Part shown: in pieces, positions 10,010 through 22,194 of the stretch
How positions within the stretch are numbered: position 1 is the first letter of the stretch
Layout of the letters: each line of letters begins with the position of its first letter
NCBI RefSeq assembly: GCF_000003605.2
Contig: NW_003140811.1
Coordinates: forward strand, 218,269 to 255,743
Reading direction: 5' to 3'
DNA: 37,475 nucleotides
Origin: Saccoglossus kowalevskii
Lineage: Eukaryota; Hemichordata; Enteropneusta; Harrimaniidae
Position numbers and translations under genes: made by a program
Notes under the pieces: model-generated
Seen by the model: only the letters and a program-made list of their open reading frames with translations
Told to the model about the DNA's origin: nothing
The model's database searches: none

Positions 10010-10660
10010 CTATTTTATAAATACTGCGTGAAAAAATATAATTCAACCGACTACGGCTGAGTTTTCTGGTCAAAATTGAAGGAATAATCCTGCAATTGGA
10101 TGTTACTCACGCGACTGCCATCGAACTCCATTAAAATGATGTGCATATGTTAGACGAGGTGCCTGGAGGTCACCCTAGTCGACAACCTGGAATTACGTGA
10201 CTCGCTGGAAGGTTTCGGAAAGTATGCTACCAAAGTAGAAAATTAAATTGTGGAGCACAAAATGCACTTTGTAGACTCACTAAAAGGCATGTTGTCGGTA
10301 TGGCAAGAAAACTAGTTATATTACGCGCGATATCTTTTTTTGCGATATCTACTCATTGCCTTAAATAAGCAAAAAGGTCCTCTCAAGCTGAGATGTAAAA
10401 TAGAAAATAAGTCTCATTTTGATAAGTGCCGTCATTTAAGTGAAGCCTGTGATTGTCACTTTCTACGCTAATGACGCTGCTTTGGTGTGATTTTGGAGTC
10501 TATTTACGTAGCATAATTGTCAATGCCTCACAAATCGCATGACACGCGTTTTTTCTGCAATTTACTAGTCTGTTCATATTTGTAGACAGGTTTTGTATTG
10601 TATTTACGCTGGTAAATACAATGAAAACGCATGTTCAGTTCTATACATGTACTAAGAGAA
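10010..10660. other. Non-coding, nothing specific
   Basis: No gene is supported. A short direct repeat GCGATATCT occurs twice around a T run at 10328-10350. Confidence 0.5.
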
Positions 10661-11189
10661 TATATATATATATATATATANNNNNNNNNNNNNNNNNNNN
10701 NNNNNNNNNNNNNNNNNNNNNNNNNNNNNNNNNNNNNNNNNNNNNNNNNNNNNNNNNNNNNNNNNNNNNNNNNNNNNNNNNNNNNNNNNNNNNNNNNNNN
10801 NNNNNNNNNNNNNNNNNNNNNNNNNNNNNNNNNNNNNNNNNNNNNNNNNNNNNNNNNNNNNNNNNNNNNNNNNNNNNNNNNNNNNNNNNNNNNNNNNNNN
10901 NNNNNNNNNNNNNNNNNNNNNNNNNNNNNNNNNNNNNNNNNNNNNNNNNNNNNNNNNNNNNNNNNNNNNNNNNNNNNNNNNNNNNNNNNNNNNNNNNNNN
11001 NNNNNNNNNNNNNNNNNNNNNNNNNNNNNNNNNNNNNNNNNNNNNNNNNNNNNNNNNNNNNNNNNNNNNNNNNNNNNNNNNNNNNNNNNNNNNNNNNNNN
11101 NNNNNNNNNNNNNNNNNNNNNNNNNNNNNNNNNNNNNNNNNNNNNNNNNNNNNNNNNNNNNNNNNNNNNNNNNNNNNNNNNNNNNNNNN

Positions 11190-11220
<31 letters not shown>
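10661..11220. repeat. AT microsatellite containing an assembly gap
   Basis: Alternating A/T at 10661-10680 runs into 509 unknown bases (10681-11189) and resumes as (TA)n at 11190-11212, then (AC)n to 11220. The gap therefore most likely holds a long (AT)n tract that could not be assembled. All open frames crossing it are artefacts of the N and dinucleotide repeats. Confidence 0.9.
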
Positions 11221-11221
<1 letters not shown>

Positions 11222-11543
11222 GTATGTCACTATGTATCTAAAATATACGCAATTGAAATGGAAAGCTACAAGGTAGTGTGCACTGACTGGCTTTGCATTC
11301 CACGCCTTAGCCATATAATGATACGTTTGGAAGCAATTGCAGTTTGTATTGACAATATTGACTTGGGCGTATAATTACACTATAATAAGCTCGTCCTATT
11401 GATACTGGTTGACGCTTGAAATAACTGACTACATGGAGGCACCATGGCAATGTCATATGTCAACGTGAGAACTCTCCTACTTGCATTTTATATGTGTGTA
11501 AGAAATGTGCTCTTCTTTCTGATTTCAATTCATTTACTCTGCC
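11221..11543. other. Non-coding, nothing specific
   Basis: No gene or repeat is supported after the microsatellite. Confidence 0.5.
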
Positions 11544-11649
11544 ATGATCTGCCTCATTTGCTTTCAATTTGTTTTAACCGAGTACATTGTTCTGTATGCA
11601 TGGGGGCATATAGCTAGCGCGCATGTGTCGTGTATGCCTTCAGACAAAG
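11544..11649 (+). CDS. Possible signal-peptide first exon (unrecognised)
   Basis: The ATG at 11544 has a favourable context (GCCATGA). The frame opens with a hydrophobic stretch, MICLICFQFVLTEYIVLYAW, followed by small residues (IASA) suited to signal-peptidase cleavage. AAAG/GTATTC at 11649/11650 could be a splice donor leaving phase 1, as is common for secreted proteins. The donor is not strong, the unspliced frame runs on to 91 codons, and no downstream exon was matched. A chance AT-rich hydrophobic frame is the main alternative. Confidence 0.15.
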
Positions 11650-11913
11650 GTATTCATTCGCGCATTGAGTACGTTAGCAAACAGCGTTTGCTTGAATCTT
11701 TATTCATTAGTGATGTGTTTTCATTTGAAATAGACAGATTATGTATACGTAACATATCACACACATATATATCATTGTTAAGAAAGTTACACAATTGTCC
11801 CCTGTACGGCGGCTACTAGTATTTAACATTACTGTATAATATTGTGCAGCCGACAATGTGACGACGATATACAGAACAGTTAACGTCGGTTTAATTTAAG
11901 CATAGGCCGCATG

Positions 11914-11923
11914 ATGACGTCAT
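11914..11923. promoter_or_regulatory. Perfect CRE palindrome ATGACGTCAT
   Basis: A ten-base perfect palindrome with the consensus CREB/ATF octamer TGACGTCA at its centre. No gene start is supported close by. Confidence 0.35.
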
Positions 11924-12678
11924 TCCAAACATTATTCCTTAGATAATCGATGTTTTTTCTTCTCCTGAGGAAAGTCCATTATATGGCACACTGCCAAGAT
12001 TCACTTAAATAAGACTGGATTGAAATAATATATTTATTCATCTAAATAATATTATTTTTCTTAATAATTCGACTCGTGGTCCAAGCGCTCATTTCTTCAT
12101 CAGTCTTACTTGATGTTTCATATGTTAGTATTGTTCATCTAAGAATTCGTGTTTGAATGTGGTTTGATTTATTGCTCTGATATTATCTGTTGATGAGTCA
12201 GGATCCGTCGACATCCGCAGACATTACAGTTAAAGTCAATAAAATAATACAAATTCTTACTCCATACATATCATTGGTGGCTTTAACTTCTATGTTATTG
12301 TTAGACTATTGACGTTTCAGGCATATAGTCGTTTTTTTTTCATTGACTGACAGGCGGTTTAGAAACCGTACGCGTTGCTGGATTTGGTCGTTCCGCATAT
12401 TCGAAATGTAATTCTAGCACTGTGACTGTGCACCGTGGCCTAGCACAGCATTCAGCTGACAAAAACTATTCATGCACAGAAAATGATATATGGATTAAGA
12501 ATTCTTACAACTGTCGAGAAGAATTGTCAGGCCTTTAGTGCATTCATAGACAGATTTTATGTGAGTATCTGTGGGCCATATTTACAGAGCTCAAATGTCG
12601 TTTAATCTTGATTTTCATTGTTTCATTTATATTTACTATTTTGAATTTGCCTTTATACTGAATTACCTTCTTCTTAGT

Positions 12679-12689
12679 GGGGGGGGGGG
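12679..12689 (+). repeat. Homopolymer run of 11 G
   Basis: An uninterrupted G run stands out in an AT-rich context. Its length may be uncertain because such runs are prone to sequencing error. Confidence 0.8.
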
Positions 12690-14642
12690 TACAGTAAACA
12701 TGCAATAGCATAGTTCTAAATTTGGAACTCATGTAATTATTGTCGAGAAGCATTACCCATGTGATCTCGGAAATCCCCTTCCAGTTTTAAGATTAAACAG
12801 TAATGCAATAGTAAGTATCGTTGTGTCCTTGTGGATTTAATTTCCTGAAAAAGTCACTAATTGCGAGGTCCCCAGCCACCTTCGAATTCGACAGCATATT
12901 TGTGTTTGAATCCCACCTCACATCAACAGTATGGAGTATATCATAAGCATGGACATTTTTATCGTCAATTTTAGTATGTCATTAGCTTAAGGTTGATCTA
13001 ATTTAGATTTTGAGCACATATATCATAGATTTACAAAGCTTATCTAGAGTCCCATTTTATAGTTGTTCCACGAGCTAGAAATAATACTTCCTACTCCATA
13101 GATTGTAGGTCATAGTTAAGGTCGGGAGTGAGCTTTGCATTTATTCATTGTGTATGTTTCTTTCATAATCCCTACAGGGTATCAGTGCTAAGTTTAACAG
13201 TAACATCCAAACTCTGGGTACTAATTTACATAGCTTAGAGGTATACCACGATATTACTCTAGTTCATCCATGGATGTTTGCAACCTAACCTACAGTAATT
13301 TGAGAGCACAGAAAAAAAACAACATTTGCTCTAATTGTTTTCAAATAATGAATATTTGAAAGGGACCATCCATTAAAAGGAATCAAAGAAGAAAAAGTAA
13401 ACTATATCCTACGATGTACTACAATTTCTGAACATGTTGAAGGTGAGCCACTTATTTCTTTGCCTTAGGGTAGCCATTAGGGTGAGTCTACGCTAGAATA
13501 AAACAAAAGTCAAAGGAATCGTTGCCTAAAATCATCTTTGATGTAACAGAAATGCCGTATTGCACATTAAACGAACGCAGTATCTAACAATCTAATTTCA
13601 CCCTAGTAGCTATAACATTGAATATGGTTCACAGCATGTTTAGGTCATCAGAGTGATCTTATGCTTACCTTCCATTATTGTTGGACAAGTAGGATTCCAT
13701 ATAAATTTCTCATTGATACTAATATTTTCATTTTACAAATACATAGGTATATATAGCAGAGTGTATTGCAGGGTTAGAGGAAAATTGTTAAACATTCTGT
13801 ATTAAATATTAACATGTTGTGTTAAATGTATGCAAATATAACTGCTATATACCTTATCTTGATGGAATGATAGCATCGAGACCATTTTACAGAATGAATG
13901 CGTGGTAATTTAATTATTTTTGTCCTACATGAGTTTGTAGGTGAATCTATTAAATTGCTAAAGGTATAAAAATTAACATTGCTTATAAAGAATATGGAAT
14001 ACCATACATTTCAAATCTAGAGAAGAAACGTTGCCGTTGTTTGAATTGAATACTGCACAATATACATTTTAAAATTTACCTTAGTTAGAAACTATATTTA
14101 AACGTATGAATATCAGGCAAAATGTGTATAATCGTCGTTATTGAGTTGCTGATGATGGTATTTACATATTTACTATGGAAATCTACAAAACATAAACGTA
14201 TTTGAAAATGAAGTGAATATTCAATATAAAGAGGAGACTTGGCTCTTGACAACCGTGCCTATGGCAACAATATTACATAGCTTGAAACTTGCATACTGCT
14301 GCTTGCTGCCATATTTTAAAACGTGTATGCTGCTATTTAGCTTACAAGAAATAAGAATATGAAATTGAAATATGGTAATCCTACTTAGAGACGAAAAATA
14401 AAATGACTATCAGGCTGGCAGTGGGTTTTTTCTTGCCAACATCCAGCATCATTGGAGGTTAATCCTACTCCTGTTTTAATGAGAAGAAATTAAGCAATAT
14501 CATCATCGAATCCCCGCGATCAATAAGATAACCTCCATGCACTTGTGCTGTTCAGCATATTATTTTTTGTACGAATGACGCGTTACACAAAGAAGAGGAA
14601 GTGGCGAGTTACATAGATTGATATATTGAACACCTTAGAAAT

Positions 14643-14710
14643 TGATATATATATATATATTATATTTTTCAAAATTAAATTTTTATATTTTAGACTATAA
14701 ATTATATATT
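14643..14710. repeat. AT-rich simple sequence
   Basis: Alternating AT of about 18 bases followed by a T/A-only stretch. It is low complexity with no gene. Confidence 0.75.
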
Positions 14711-17158
14711 GTATATATGCGGGACAAATCCAAAAAATAAAGGGAAATAATTTAACTTAAGGCATCAATAAGTTGGTGACTCAACGAATAGTAGCTTGGA
14801 AGTTCAGAAAAACCCGACGTGTTGTCATCCTCCAAACCCTGCAATGTAGCGCATAACAACGATGCATTAGGGAATCATTAAATCATCGGAACGATGAGTG
14901 TACATCGGAATCAGAGATCATAGCCTTCGCCGAAGGGCCCATAAACGCGTTATGTTCACGACAAATGATGCAACGGCGAATTAAAATAGATCTTGCCTTT
15001 CTTGATCGATTATGTTGTTTAAAGCAACGCTCATCGCTTGTATGATCACCTAGAAATTCATTTGATAATACTGATACTTGTATACGGTGATTGTGACGAG
15101 AATGTGTCTGATATATAAAGAAGAAAATGGCCCGTGTGTGTGTATATTCATAATCACTAGGGGTAAGTTGTCAGTCAAAAGTACGGAACTTACGTACCGT
15201 GCTTATCGCGAGTGAGCTGCAGGGCATGAAATGGTATGACATTCTGAATTGCTGGTTGTGTAGTGCATGTCTCTTGGCTAAATTTTGTAAATATTGGCCA
15301 AAATTAGAATATTCAGTGAAATATGTTTTATCAGCGCTTGTCAATTTTATATTTAAACTATTTCCTGCAACATGTATATCGACATAGGCACGGAAAAACT
15401 CACACTGAGTTGTGTTGATCAGTATTTACGACCTGCAATCTTCTGGAAATGCAGCAGGATAACCTATTCCAGCCGGGATATAACCAGACAGTAATTTAAT
15501 ATATAAAAAAATCGTTGCTGTGGAAACCTAGATATCCCGATGTGATAACATAATACATCCAGATTATCCTGAAGTCTTTACAAGCTTCACAGTAAAAAGC
15601 AATTTGACTTGATCAGATTGCCAGAATTTAAGTACTTGTCCGATTTGGTTGCCATATCAACTTATAAATGGTGTGAAGTTGGTTAATTTTATCTTATGAA
15701 TAACATATATGGTATATCATCTCATTACAATTTGACCTTTTCACATAACTTCCATCTACCCCATTTATCTCCATGTGTTATCATACAAAAACACCAATTA
15801 TCTTACTTAGGGGTCGTTCTCAGCATGATACGCTCCTATTATATTTTTGATTTCGCATATGTGGAATTACACGTTTTTTTTAAGTGAAGACTCTACATTC
15901 GAACACAAGTAAATTTTCAAGCACTTTGTCGAACTTGCAATTGACAAGTTTGTTTTTTAATAGCACAGAACAACTTTTCACAGTATCAATAATTCAGATA
16001 TACTGACAAGACATTGACGGTAGGGAGTGATAAACCTGGAAATGTAAATTATTCACCGTCAAACAGGGATTTATTATTTGAAGTATGTAAATCTTAATAT
16101 ACCCAGTTCGTCAGTTTAATAAAAAAACACAAAGTACATTGTGCTTTATTGTTGTGAAAACGCATCGACCAAAAACACTTTCAAATGATCTATGTTTTCT
16201 TCAGAACTGTAGACATATTGTCATTCACGCCTAAGTTTTACACATTATTATAATTTACATCAAGGGCTCTGCACCTTCTGTTATCATTATGACAGGGCAC
16301 AGATGGGGTTGTTCTTTAAAAACAATGTACTCGACCATGTCATCTATTTAGCAAATATGTAAGAATGCCGTAAAGTGTTAATCAGCGCTTCATTAGTCTT
16401 TAATTCCACCTCTTCACTATGAATGTCCAGAGAAGTAACCAATTTGAAATCAGAGACTATAATAAAAGTTCCTAAAGTTCAGTTCAAAGTTGTATTGAGC
16501 TATACCTGACGCCTTGCCTTTGCTGCACGAACTCGAATGCGTGGAATGATACATATCCTTGTTCTGCGTGACATACTCCACCTGGGACGTTTGTGTACAT
16601 AATTCATTACAGGAAAACACATGTACATGAAAGACATGATAACATTTTAATTATTATTCGAAGCCTGGGAATTTGAAAACGACCAATTATATTTATCATG
16701 TTACGTTTGTTTATGCCACAATAAATATTTTAATAATCCTCGACGGGGAAAACTAGGTCGAGGTAATTTCTAATGTATATCGATTTATTGAATTATTATA
16801 TAGGAATGCTGTGCCCGCTAGAGATAGACGAAGTTGAGCGCCATTGTGCGTACGGTTGTGTGGAATTATATATAACAGGATTTGATATTTAAAACAAGCC
16901 TTACACTCAGACCTGTCTGTCTGCTTCTTTCTCCAGTATACACTGCCAGACAATATGTTTGCGATGCAATGTGTGGGGGCAGCATAATCCACATTAGGTG
17001 GCTGTACAATGAAAACAGTGGCAACAACGGTCTGTGTGCGGCTTAGTTAGACATCGCCGTATTCCCAATATATTCACAGAGAATATAGTAAACAAAATAT
17101 GTGAAAGGAGTGTTGAAGCCTGTAAGTAGCGTTATTGGAAAAAACAGTCACGTACACG
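14711..17158. other. Long non-coding stretch
   Basis: No supported gene over about 2.4 kb. Frames of 62 to 79 codons on either strand lack domains and splice context. No repeat family was recognised. Confidence 0.5.
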
Positions 17159-17252
17159 ATGCCACAAATGAATGCACAACTCTTCGTTACATGGCTGATT
17201 TGCACGGTGTTAACTTGGTTAACGGGGAACTGGGCAGACGAATTCCCATCGG
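17159..17252 (+). CDS. Possible signal-peptide first exon with strong splice donor
   Basis: The ATG at 17159 starts MPQMNAQLFVTWLICTVLTW, a short polar head and a hydrophobic core of about 16 residues. NWA then gives a plausible signal-peptidase site, before an acidic DEFPSG. The frame meets CATCGG/GTGAGT at 17252/17253, a consensus donor, leaving phase 1 as is usual after secretory leader exons. An acceptor with a good pyrimidine tract at 17488-17489 keeps the phase open for only 11 more codons (stop at 17525), so the next exon is uncertain. No family is recognised. The opposite strand is also open here, so chance remains possible. Confidence 0.25.
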
Positions 17253-19284
17253 GTGAGTGTAGCCAAGATAATGATTTTGTTATCTCCTTATATAAAATGA
17301 TCATCGCGGGGGTGAATGCCTTCTTGAATCACAAATGAAGAAATATTAAGTCACGAGGGCAATATTGATAGGAACCACATCACAGTAGAATGACGTTCGT
17401 GGAACATACTCATTCAACTCTATACACGAATAATTCAAAGAACGTATGAATATAATTCTCGCCTCCCTTGTTCATTTCATACACTCCAGGCATAATTGGA
17501 CCAAAATATGCCATTTATATAATCTAGTGTCATTTGGAACATTTTTTTTCTTGTTTTTCATCGGGATCATTATAGATGATAATTTGATTGAACGACCGCT
17601 CTTTTATTATTAGGTTTATTTCGCTCACATAGAGTTCGTTTTTATATTCTTGGTTCAAGAATGTCAACGCGTGATAAATAAAAAAAGTAAACGGAGACTA
17701 CCTGACAGATATTAATAAGCAACTATATGGTGATGACGAGCACAATACAAAATCACCTTTAATATGTTAACTTCTGGGGTTGAGTGTTTCTAACCATCTG
17801 CTATAACTTCATCGTGTATCCAGGACGTGTTCTACAATTTCTTCCAAAGATAATGAGTAGCTCTTATCTCATCTTGAGTTGCACTTAGCATTTTAGATGG
17901 ATGCAATTAATGTATAATAACTCCAGGCGGACTCACTTGTAGTACATTCGGACAGACAGCATTTATCTGTCCTTCGGCGCACCTGACATGAATACGGATT
18001 ACCTATAGCGGTATGCTTTAAACACATATACTTTCCTTGCAAAGAATGACAAACATGAAATACTTGAATGTGCCCGCGTTCACAGTGTGTTCTATATTGT
18101 AATCCTGTGAAGTCAGATGTGAAAGTGAAAACACTTTGTACTCGTTGCTACGCAGTGCGTTCAGTGTATCACTACAAGGGTGCGTTCGGATGTCGATTTG
18201 CCCTATCAATTGAATCATATATGTTAATACATAAATGTATGAGCAACTTGTTTTCCCATACGACAGTGCTATTTTATGGGAATGTGATTTTGTTATTTAT
18301 CATAAATATGTATTAATAATGTGGTTATATAATTATGTGCATTTATGTGGTATAACTATGAACATGGTTATGGTCAAAGTTGTGTTGGTTCATTTTCTCA
18401 AGAATCTAATCGCATCTAATCATTAAAATGCGCTATGTGTGATTGCGTGAGGTTGTTAAAAGTTGAGATTGGTATATTAGTGCATTGGTAGTTTGGGAAA
18501 TCACGTTTCACATTATATTTCAAACCTAGATACAATAGATACGGTATCTGCGCAATATAACTTGAAACATAATAACACCTTGTGGCATGAAATGATAAGG
18601 CGGACTCCAAAAGAGATTGCAGTGTGTCTCGTGTTTAAAGTATTTATGCGATCTGACCAGATCCGGTTTCGTGTAGTGGAGACGTCTACAATGTATCTTA
18701 GCAAATTGATCAATCTGCGATTAGTCAACTGAATTTTAATTCACTTAAAAGACGTATTGTTGCGTACAGTCATAATTTGTCTGCCCTTTGACCCAAAAAT
18801 AATTATTTTTATAGTCAAAACGCAAAGCGAGTGTTATTAATACATTTCCAAATTGCGTTGAATGCAATGTCATGAATGAATTATTGCTTTTAAATATAAA
18901 GCACGGTTCAGTGAATGCCGTTATTTTTAGTAATTCATGTGATGCTGTTTACACTGCTTGGGTATGTTATTTTTACTTTTCAATTATATCGTTCCCGAGG
19001 CAAGTCAGTCTTCTTTTTCACCTGGCTTATCAGGGAGAAAATTGACGCTACATCGATTTTACATTGTTGTCCGGCGTTAGATATATTGAAACAATGTAAG
19101 AGTAGGGGTTCTGTGATCTTGTCGTCTGATTTTTTTAAATTCGTCAATCCCACATAGTGGTTACTTGGCATAATTTGCTATACTTCGTTTAAAACACATT
19201 TGGCGATTAGTAGTTTGACTATAGCTGTGGAATAGGGTGTTAATTTGGTGTATAACTATAACAATATTCACGATGAAACGAGAA
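17253..19284. other. Non-coding stretch
   Basis: No gene is supported. Several strong-looking acceptors occur (17488, about 17573) but all lead to stops within about a dozen codons. Frames at 18068-18732 overlap on both strands and have no recognisable features. Confidence 0.5.
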
Positions 19285-19304
19285 ATTATTATTATTATTA
19301 TTAT
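19285..19304. repeat. (ATT)n microsatellite
   Basis: About six to seven ATT units in perfect register. Confidence 0.9.
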
Positions 19305-19654
19305 AGTATTGCAACGCCGTGACGGGAAATGTGTTGAAATTAGTTCTCCGTGCAAAAATGTTTTCGCTCGCTTAGTAAACTGAACATAAATGTTTGAAGC
19401 ACATACACGGGAGCATTCGTAGTACATTATTGAAACGTAGGATTCATTGGAGAACGTAAAAAATACATGTACTATACACAGACGATGCCTTCTGTTTACT
19501 ACTAACGTGCCTTACTAATAAAACATCGGCACTGGTAGCCTCAACGATAGCACACTAACGGAATCCTAATGCGAGGTTGTCTGATAAAACAAAACACAGC
19601 AAAACGGGTTTGGATCCTTTCCAAGATATACCAAGATACGTACATATACTTCAC

Positions 19655-19704
19655 TCGCTCTCTCTCTCTCTCTCTCTCTCGCTCTTTCTCTCCCTCTCGC
19701 TTTC
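19655..19704. repeat. (CT)n microsatellite, decaying at its 3' end
   Basis: A near-perfect run of CT dinucleotides is followed by interrupted CT-rich sequence (CTTT, CCCT, CGCT). The 81-codon frame across it encodes a serine-leucine repeat and is not a gene. Confidence 0.9.
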
Positions 19705-19870
19705 TAATGTAGTAATAATGTACGAACCTCGATCAGGATTCACAGTCACCAAGTCTCGTGACAAAATTCGACACTCCTGTTTGCACGCTGAGTACATTCA
19801 ACGTCTTGTCTTTTTTACATGAACTGGTTTGATGGTGTACGCAGGCGCCAATCTGAACTACTGTTGTAAA

Positions 19871-19924
19871 TTGAACCGATGATCTTATGACTCGGAACCT
19901 AGTGCTTCTAGGAATGACCACGTG
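19871..19924 (-). repeat. Degenerate tRNA-like remnant, probably a SINE head
   Basis: Read on the minus strand, GGTCATTCCTAGAAGCA (19919-19903) resembles a tRNA D-arm/A-box, and ATCGGTTCAAT (19880-19870) resembles a B-box (GGTTCRANNCC) with decayed last positions. The spacing between them is right for a tRNA. The middle segment (TAGGTTCCGAGTCATAAGAT) occupies the anticodon-arm and variable region but does not fold into a full five-pair stem. There is no intact acceptor stem. A tRNA-derived SINE or tRNA pseudogene is the likely source. CCTAG/CTAGG at 19898-19912 forms a perfect short hairpin. Confidence 0.4.
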
Positions 19925-20399
19925 ATATGTCGAACCTGGAAGTCGAGGGATAAATCAATGAATATGTAAATGTGAGTGCAAATCATTTAGTATAGAATGT
20001 TTGTTTATTTATTGAATCGACCGAAATCGTTTTACATATTCAACCGCACTTAAACTGAAGTAGCTGCGCAGTCGAAACAATTTTAATGTGATTTAGAATA
20101 AACAAAAGAATCTTGCCAACCGGAAATCTGTTTTTCGGTACCCCTTCAGCAAAAGAAGTGATTTAATACACCGAAATTCATTCAATTTATACAAATCATC
20201 GCGGTGGTTGGTTTGAGAAATTATTGTGTGGGTCGTTAGTAGTTCACGAGTCGCACGTCAACTCAGATTTCTTACAAACAATGTGGTTGCCTCAAACCAA
20301 AACGGAAGCATTGTATTTATGAAATAATCGTTTTTCCATTAAGCACAAGAAATATATATGTTCACATCTTATCATACATGCAAGAAAATGGATAATGCG
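19925..20399. other. Non-coding, nothing specific
   Basis: AT-rich sequence without supported gene or repeat; part of it could belong to the body of the SINE-like element ending nearby, but no boundary is visible. Confidence 0.4.
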
Positions 20400-20432
20400 T
20401 TTTTTTTTGTTTTTTTTTTTGCTTTTTTTTGG
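20400..20432. repeat. Interrupted poly-T tract
   Basis: Three T runs of 8 to 12 bases separated by single G or GC. It may be simple low-complexity DNA or the reverse-strand poly-A tail of a retroposon; no adjoining element was recognised. Confidence 0.7.
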
Positions 20433-22194
20433 GGTCTAACATTTTAATATGTATAGACAGTATACATGTAAATATATGAGTATATATGTAAATCTTTCTT
20501 TATTTTTTTCCGTGTCAATATTGGTAATTGATGCAAACTGACACTAGTCGATACCGTATCTTGAAATCACCAGAGTCTGGAATAAATCCTGCTATCACTG
20601 TGTTGGAAAACATGCACTTAATGGTAAAATGTCACTAACATTACAAACAGCTCATCCATCGGCGTTAAAGCGTATAGCAAATACAACAGCCGTCACGTGG
20701 GCATCGCATTGTCATTCATACTTAGTGTATAGTAATGTAGTGTTTCAATTTGGAAATAAGTCTATGAAGGGGAATTACACAGTGTCCACAACCTCCAAAC
20801 GAAGCCTATGCGTGACAAAGTACATGACTTAATTATCAACAATGTTGCCATATATGTTAGAAATAGTACATTGCACTAGTTTGGCTTATACGTTTGATTC
20901 TAAGCTGAACTGAACACAGGGTTTCACAATCATGCACACATTATGTGAGTGATATTATGTATCGTTCAGGCCTATGGCTATGTGCACTTCCATCTGGTTC
21001 TGGCAGCGCGTGATTATAAAGGGTGACTCAAGGAGCCTTATGGGAACTGTATGCTTACTATATTAGCAAGGGCTGTCTTGTCGCAAGATGGTTCGACTTT
21101 TTTTTGCGATATTTTTAGTCTATATATGTACCTTTTATAGTATACTATCATGGTGAATAAAATCAACTGAGTCACTTTGTAGTTACAAGGGGTATTTCCT
21201 ACAGAATGGTTGCATACAATAAATCAACATGTATTTAGATGGAGTATCAACGCATCCGTCATTGACAGGCAGTCCGACTCAACGACAATCTGTATAATTT
21301 CCGAGAGTAATCTAAAATATATTTAAGTATCATTAGACGTGAACTCATAGCCACATTGTGATTATGTTTCTTACAAGTATACTTAACCTTAATTAAAAAG
21401 GGAATAATATAATGTCAAGACCTTTGACTGTCAATCTTTTAAGTTGGTTCAATGTATGTGCTATACTTTCAGTTATTTATATGACTCCATGCTATCGACA
21501 TGCAGATAATAAAAATCGTTCGTTTCTATGGTAGCAGTGTATAAATCCTAATTGAAAACAATTACTTATTTTACTATCCAATGACACAATATGTGCCCGT
21601 TATATGCAAATGCAATTATTCTCCCATAATACATTGCGCTTTGTGTCGGGCAACTTGACTGATAAGAGTGAGTCTAGATACAATAACACATCAGCGCCAC
21701 CTAGGATAGTAAAATATTGAAACTAAAACTTTCGGCTACACACTCGAAGACATAAAAAAAACTAATGAGAGGTCTAAGACTGTGTCATTAAGAGATTCGG
21801 TCGTTTAACACCCACTGAGTTAAACACTCGAAAAGTGAAAAAAAAAGCTATAACTTTGAAGGTGAACTTTTTTTTAGATTAGAGTGTAGTCTTTTCTTTG
21901 TACACAACATGACACAAGTAATGGAATAAAGTGCTCTCTCGAGATATTCACTCCATCGTAATGCCACGAACACGAATTCCGTTTTTACCTCATGTACTGT
22001 TCGGTACCATAGCATAATTGAACAGTTGCCATAAGCGCACGTGTTCGATTCTATATTTGCTTCACATTAATTCGCATTTCTAATCCTCTCATATTCACAA
22101 GAGATTAAATTTTAAGAGCCTGGTGACTTTGAACTTGTAGATGTGATTTAAAATGTACGATGAAATATAGGGCGGTGTCTGCTGCATAATTACC
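20433..22194. other. Non-coding stretch
   Basis: No supported gene. A 67-codon frame at 20629-20832 starts with ATG but has no domain or splice context. The stretch includes one CTCF-like decamer (listed separately). Confidence 0.5.
21693..21702 (-). promoter_or_regulatory. CTCF-like insulator motif AGGTGGCGCT
   Basis: The minus strand reads AGGTGGCGCT, an exact match to the core favoured by insect and other bilaterian CTCF. This is a single short motif, so chance occurrence is quite possible. Confidence 0.2.

Larger units (their letters stand above)
11820..14640. other. Long non-coding stretch
   Basis: About 2.8 kb with no supported gene. It contains a perfect CRE palindrome at 11914-11923, a run of 11 G at 12679-12689, and otherwise AT-rich unique sequence. 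The 69-codon minus frame over the G run is an artefact of the polyproline it encodes. Confidence 0.55.

Noticed and set aside
10528-11374. Five long frames of 190 to 247 codons across the N gap
   Set aside because: They consist of N-derived X residues and Tyr-Ile repeats from the AT microsatellite; they are artefacts.
12891-12920. TTTGAATCCCACC resembling a tRNA T-arm
   Set aside because: No A-box or D-arm at the right distance upstream and no acceptor stem.
13465-13484. Two TTAGGG-containing words
   Set aside because: Not in tandem; too short and isolated to be a telomeric or interstitial telomere repeat.
19577-19822. 81-codon frame with a Ser-Leu repeat
   Set aside because: The repeat is the translation of the CT microsatellite.
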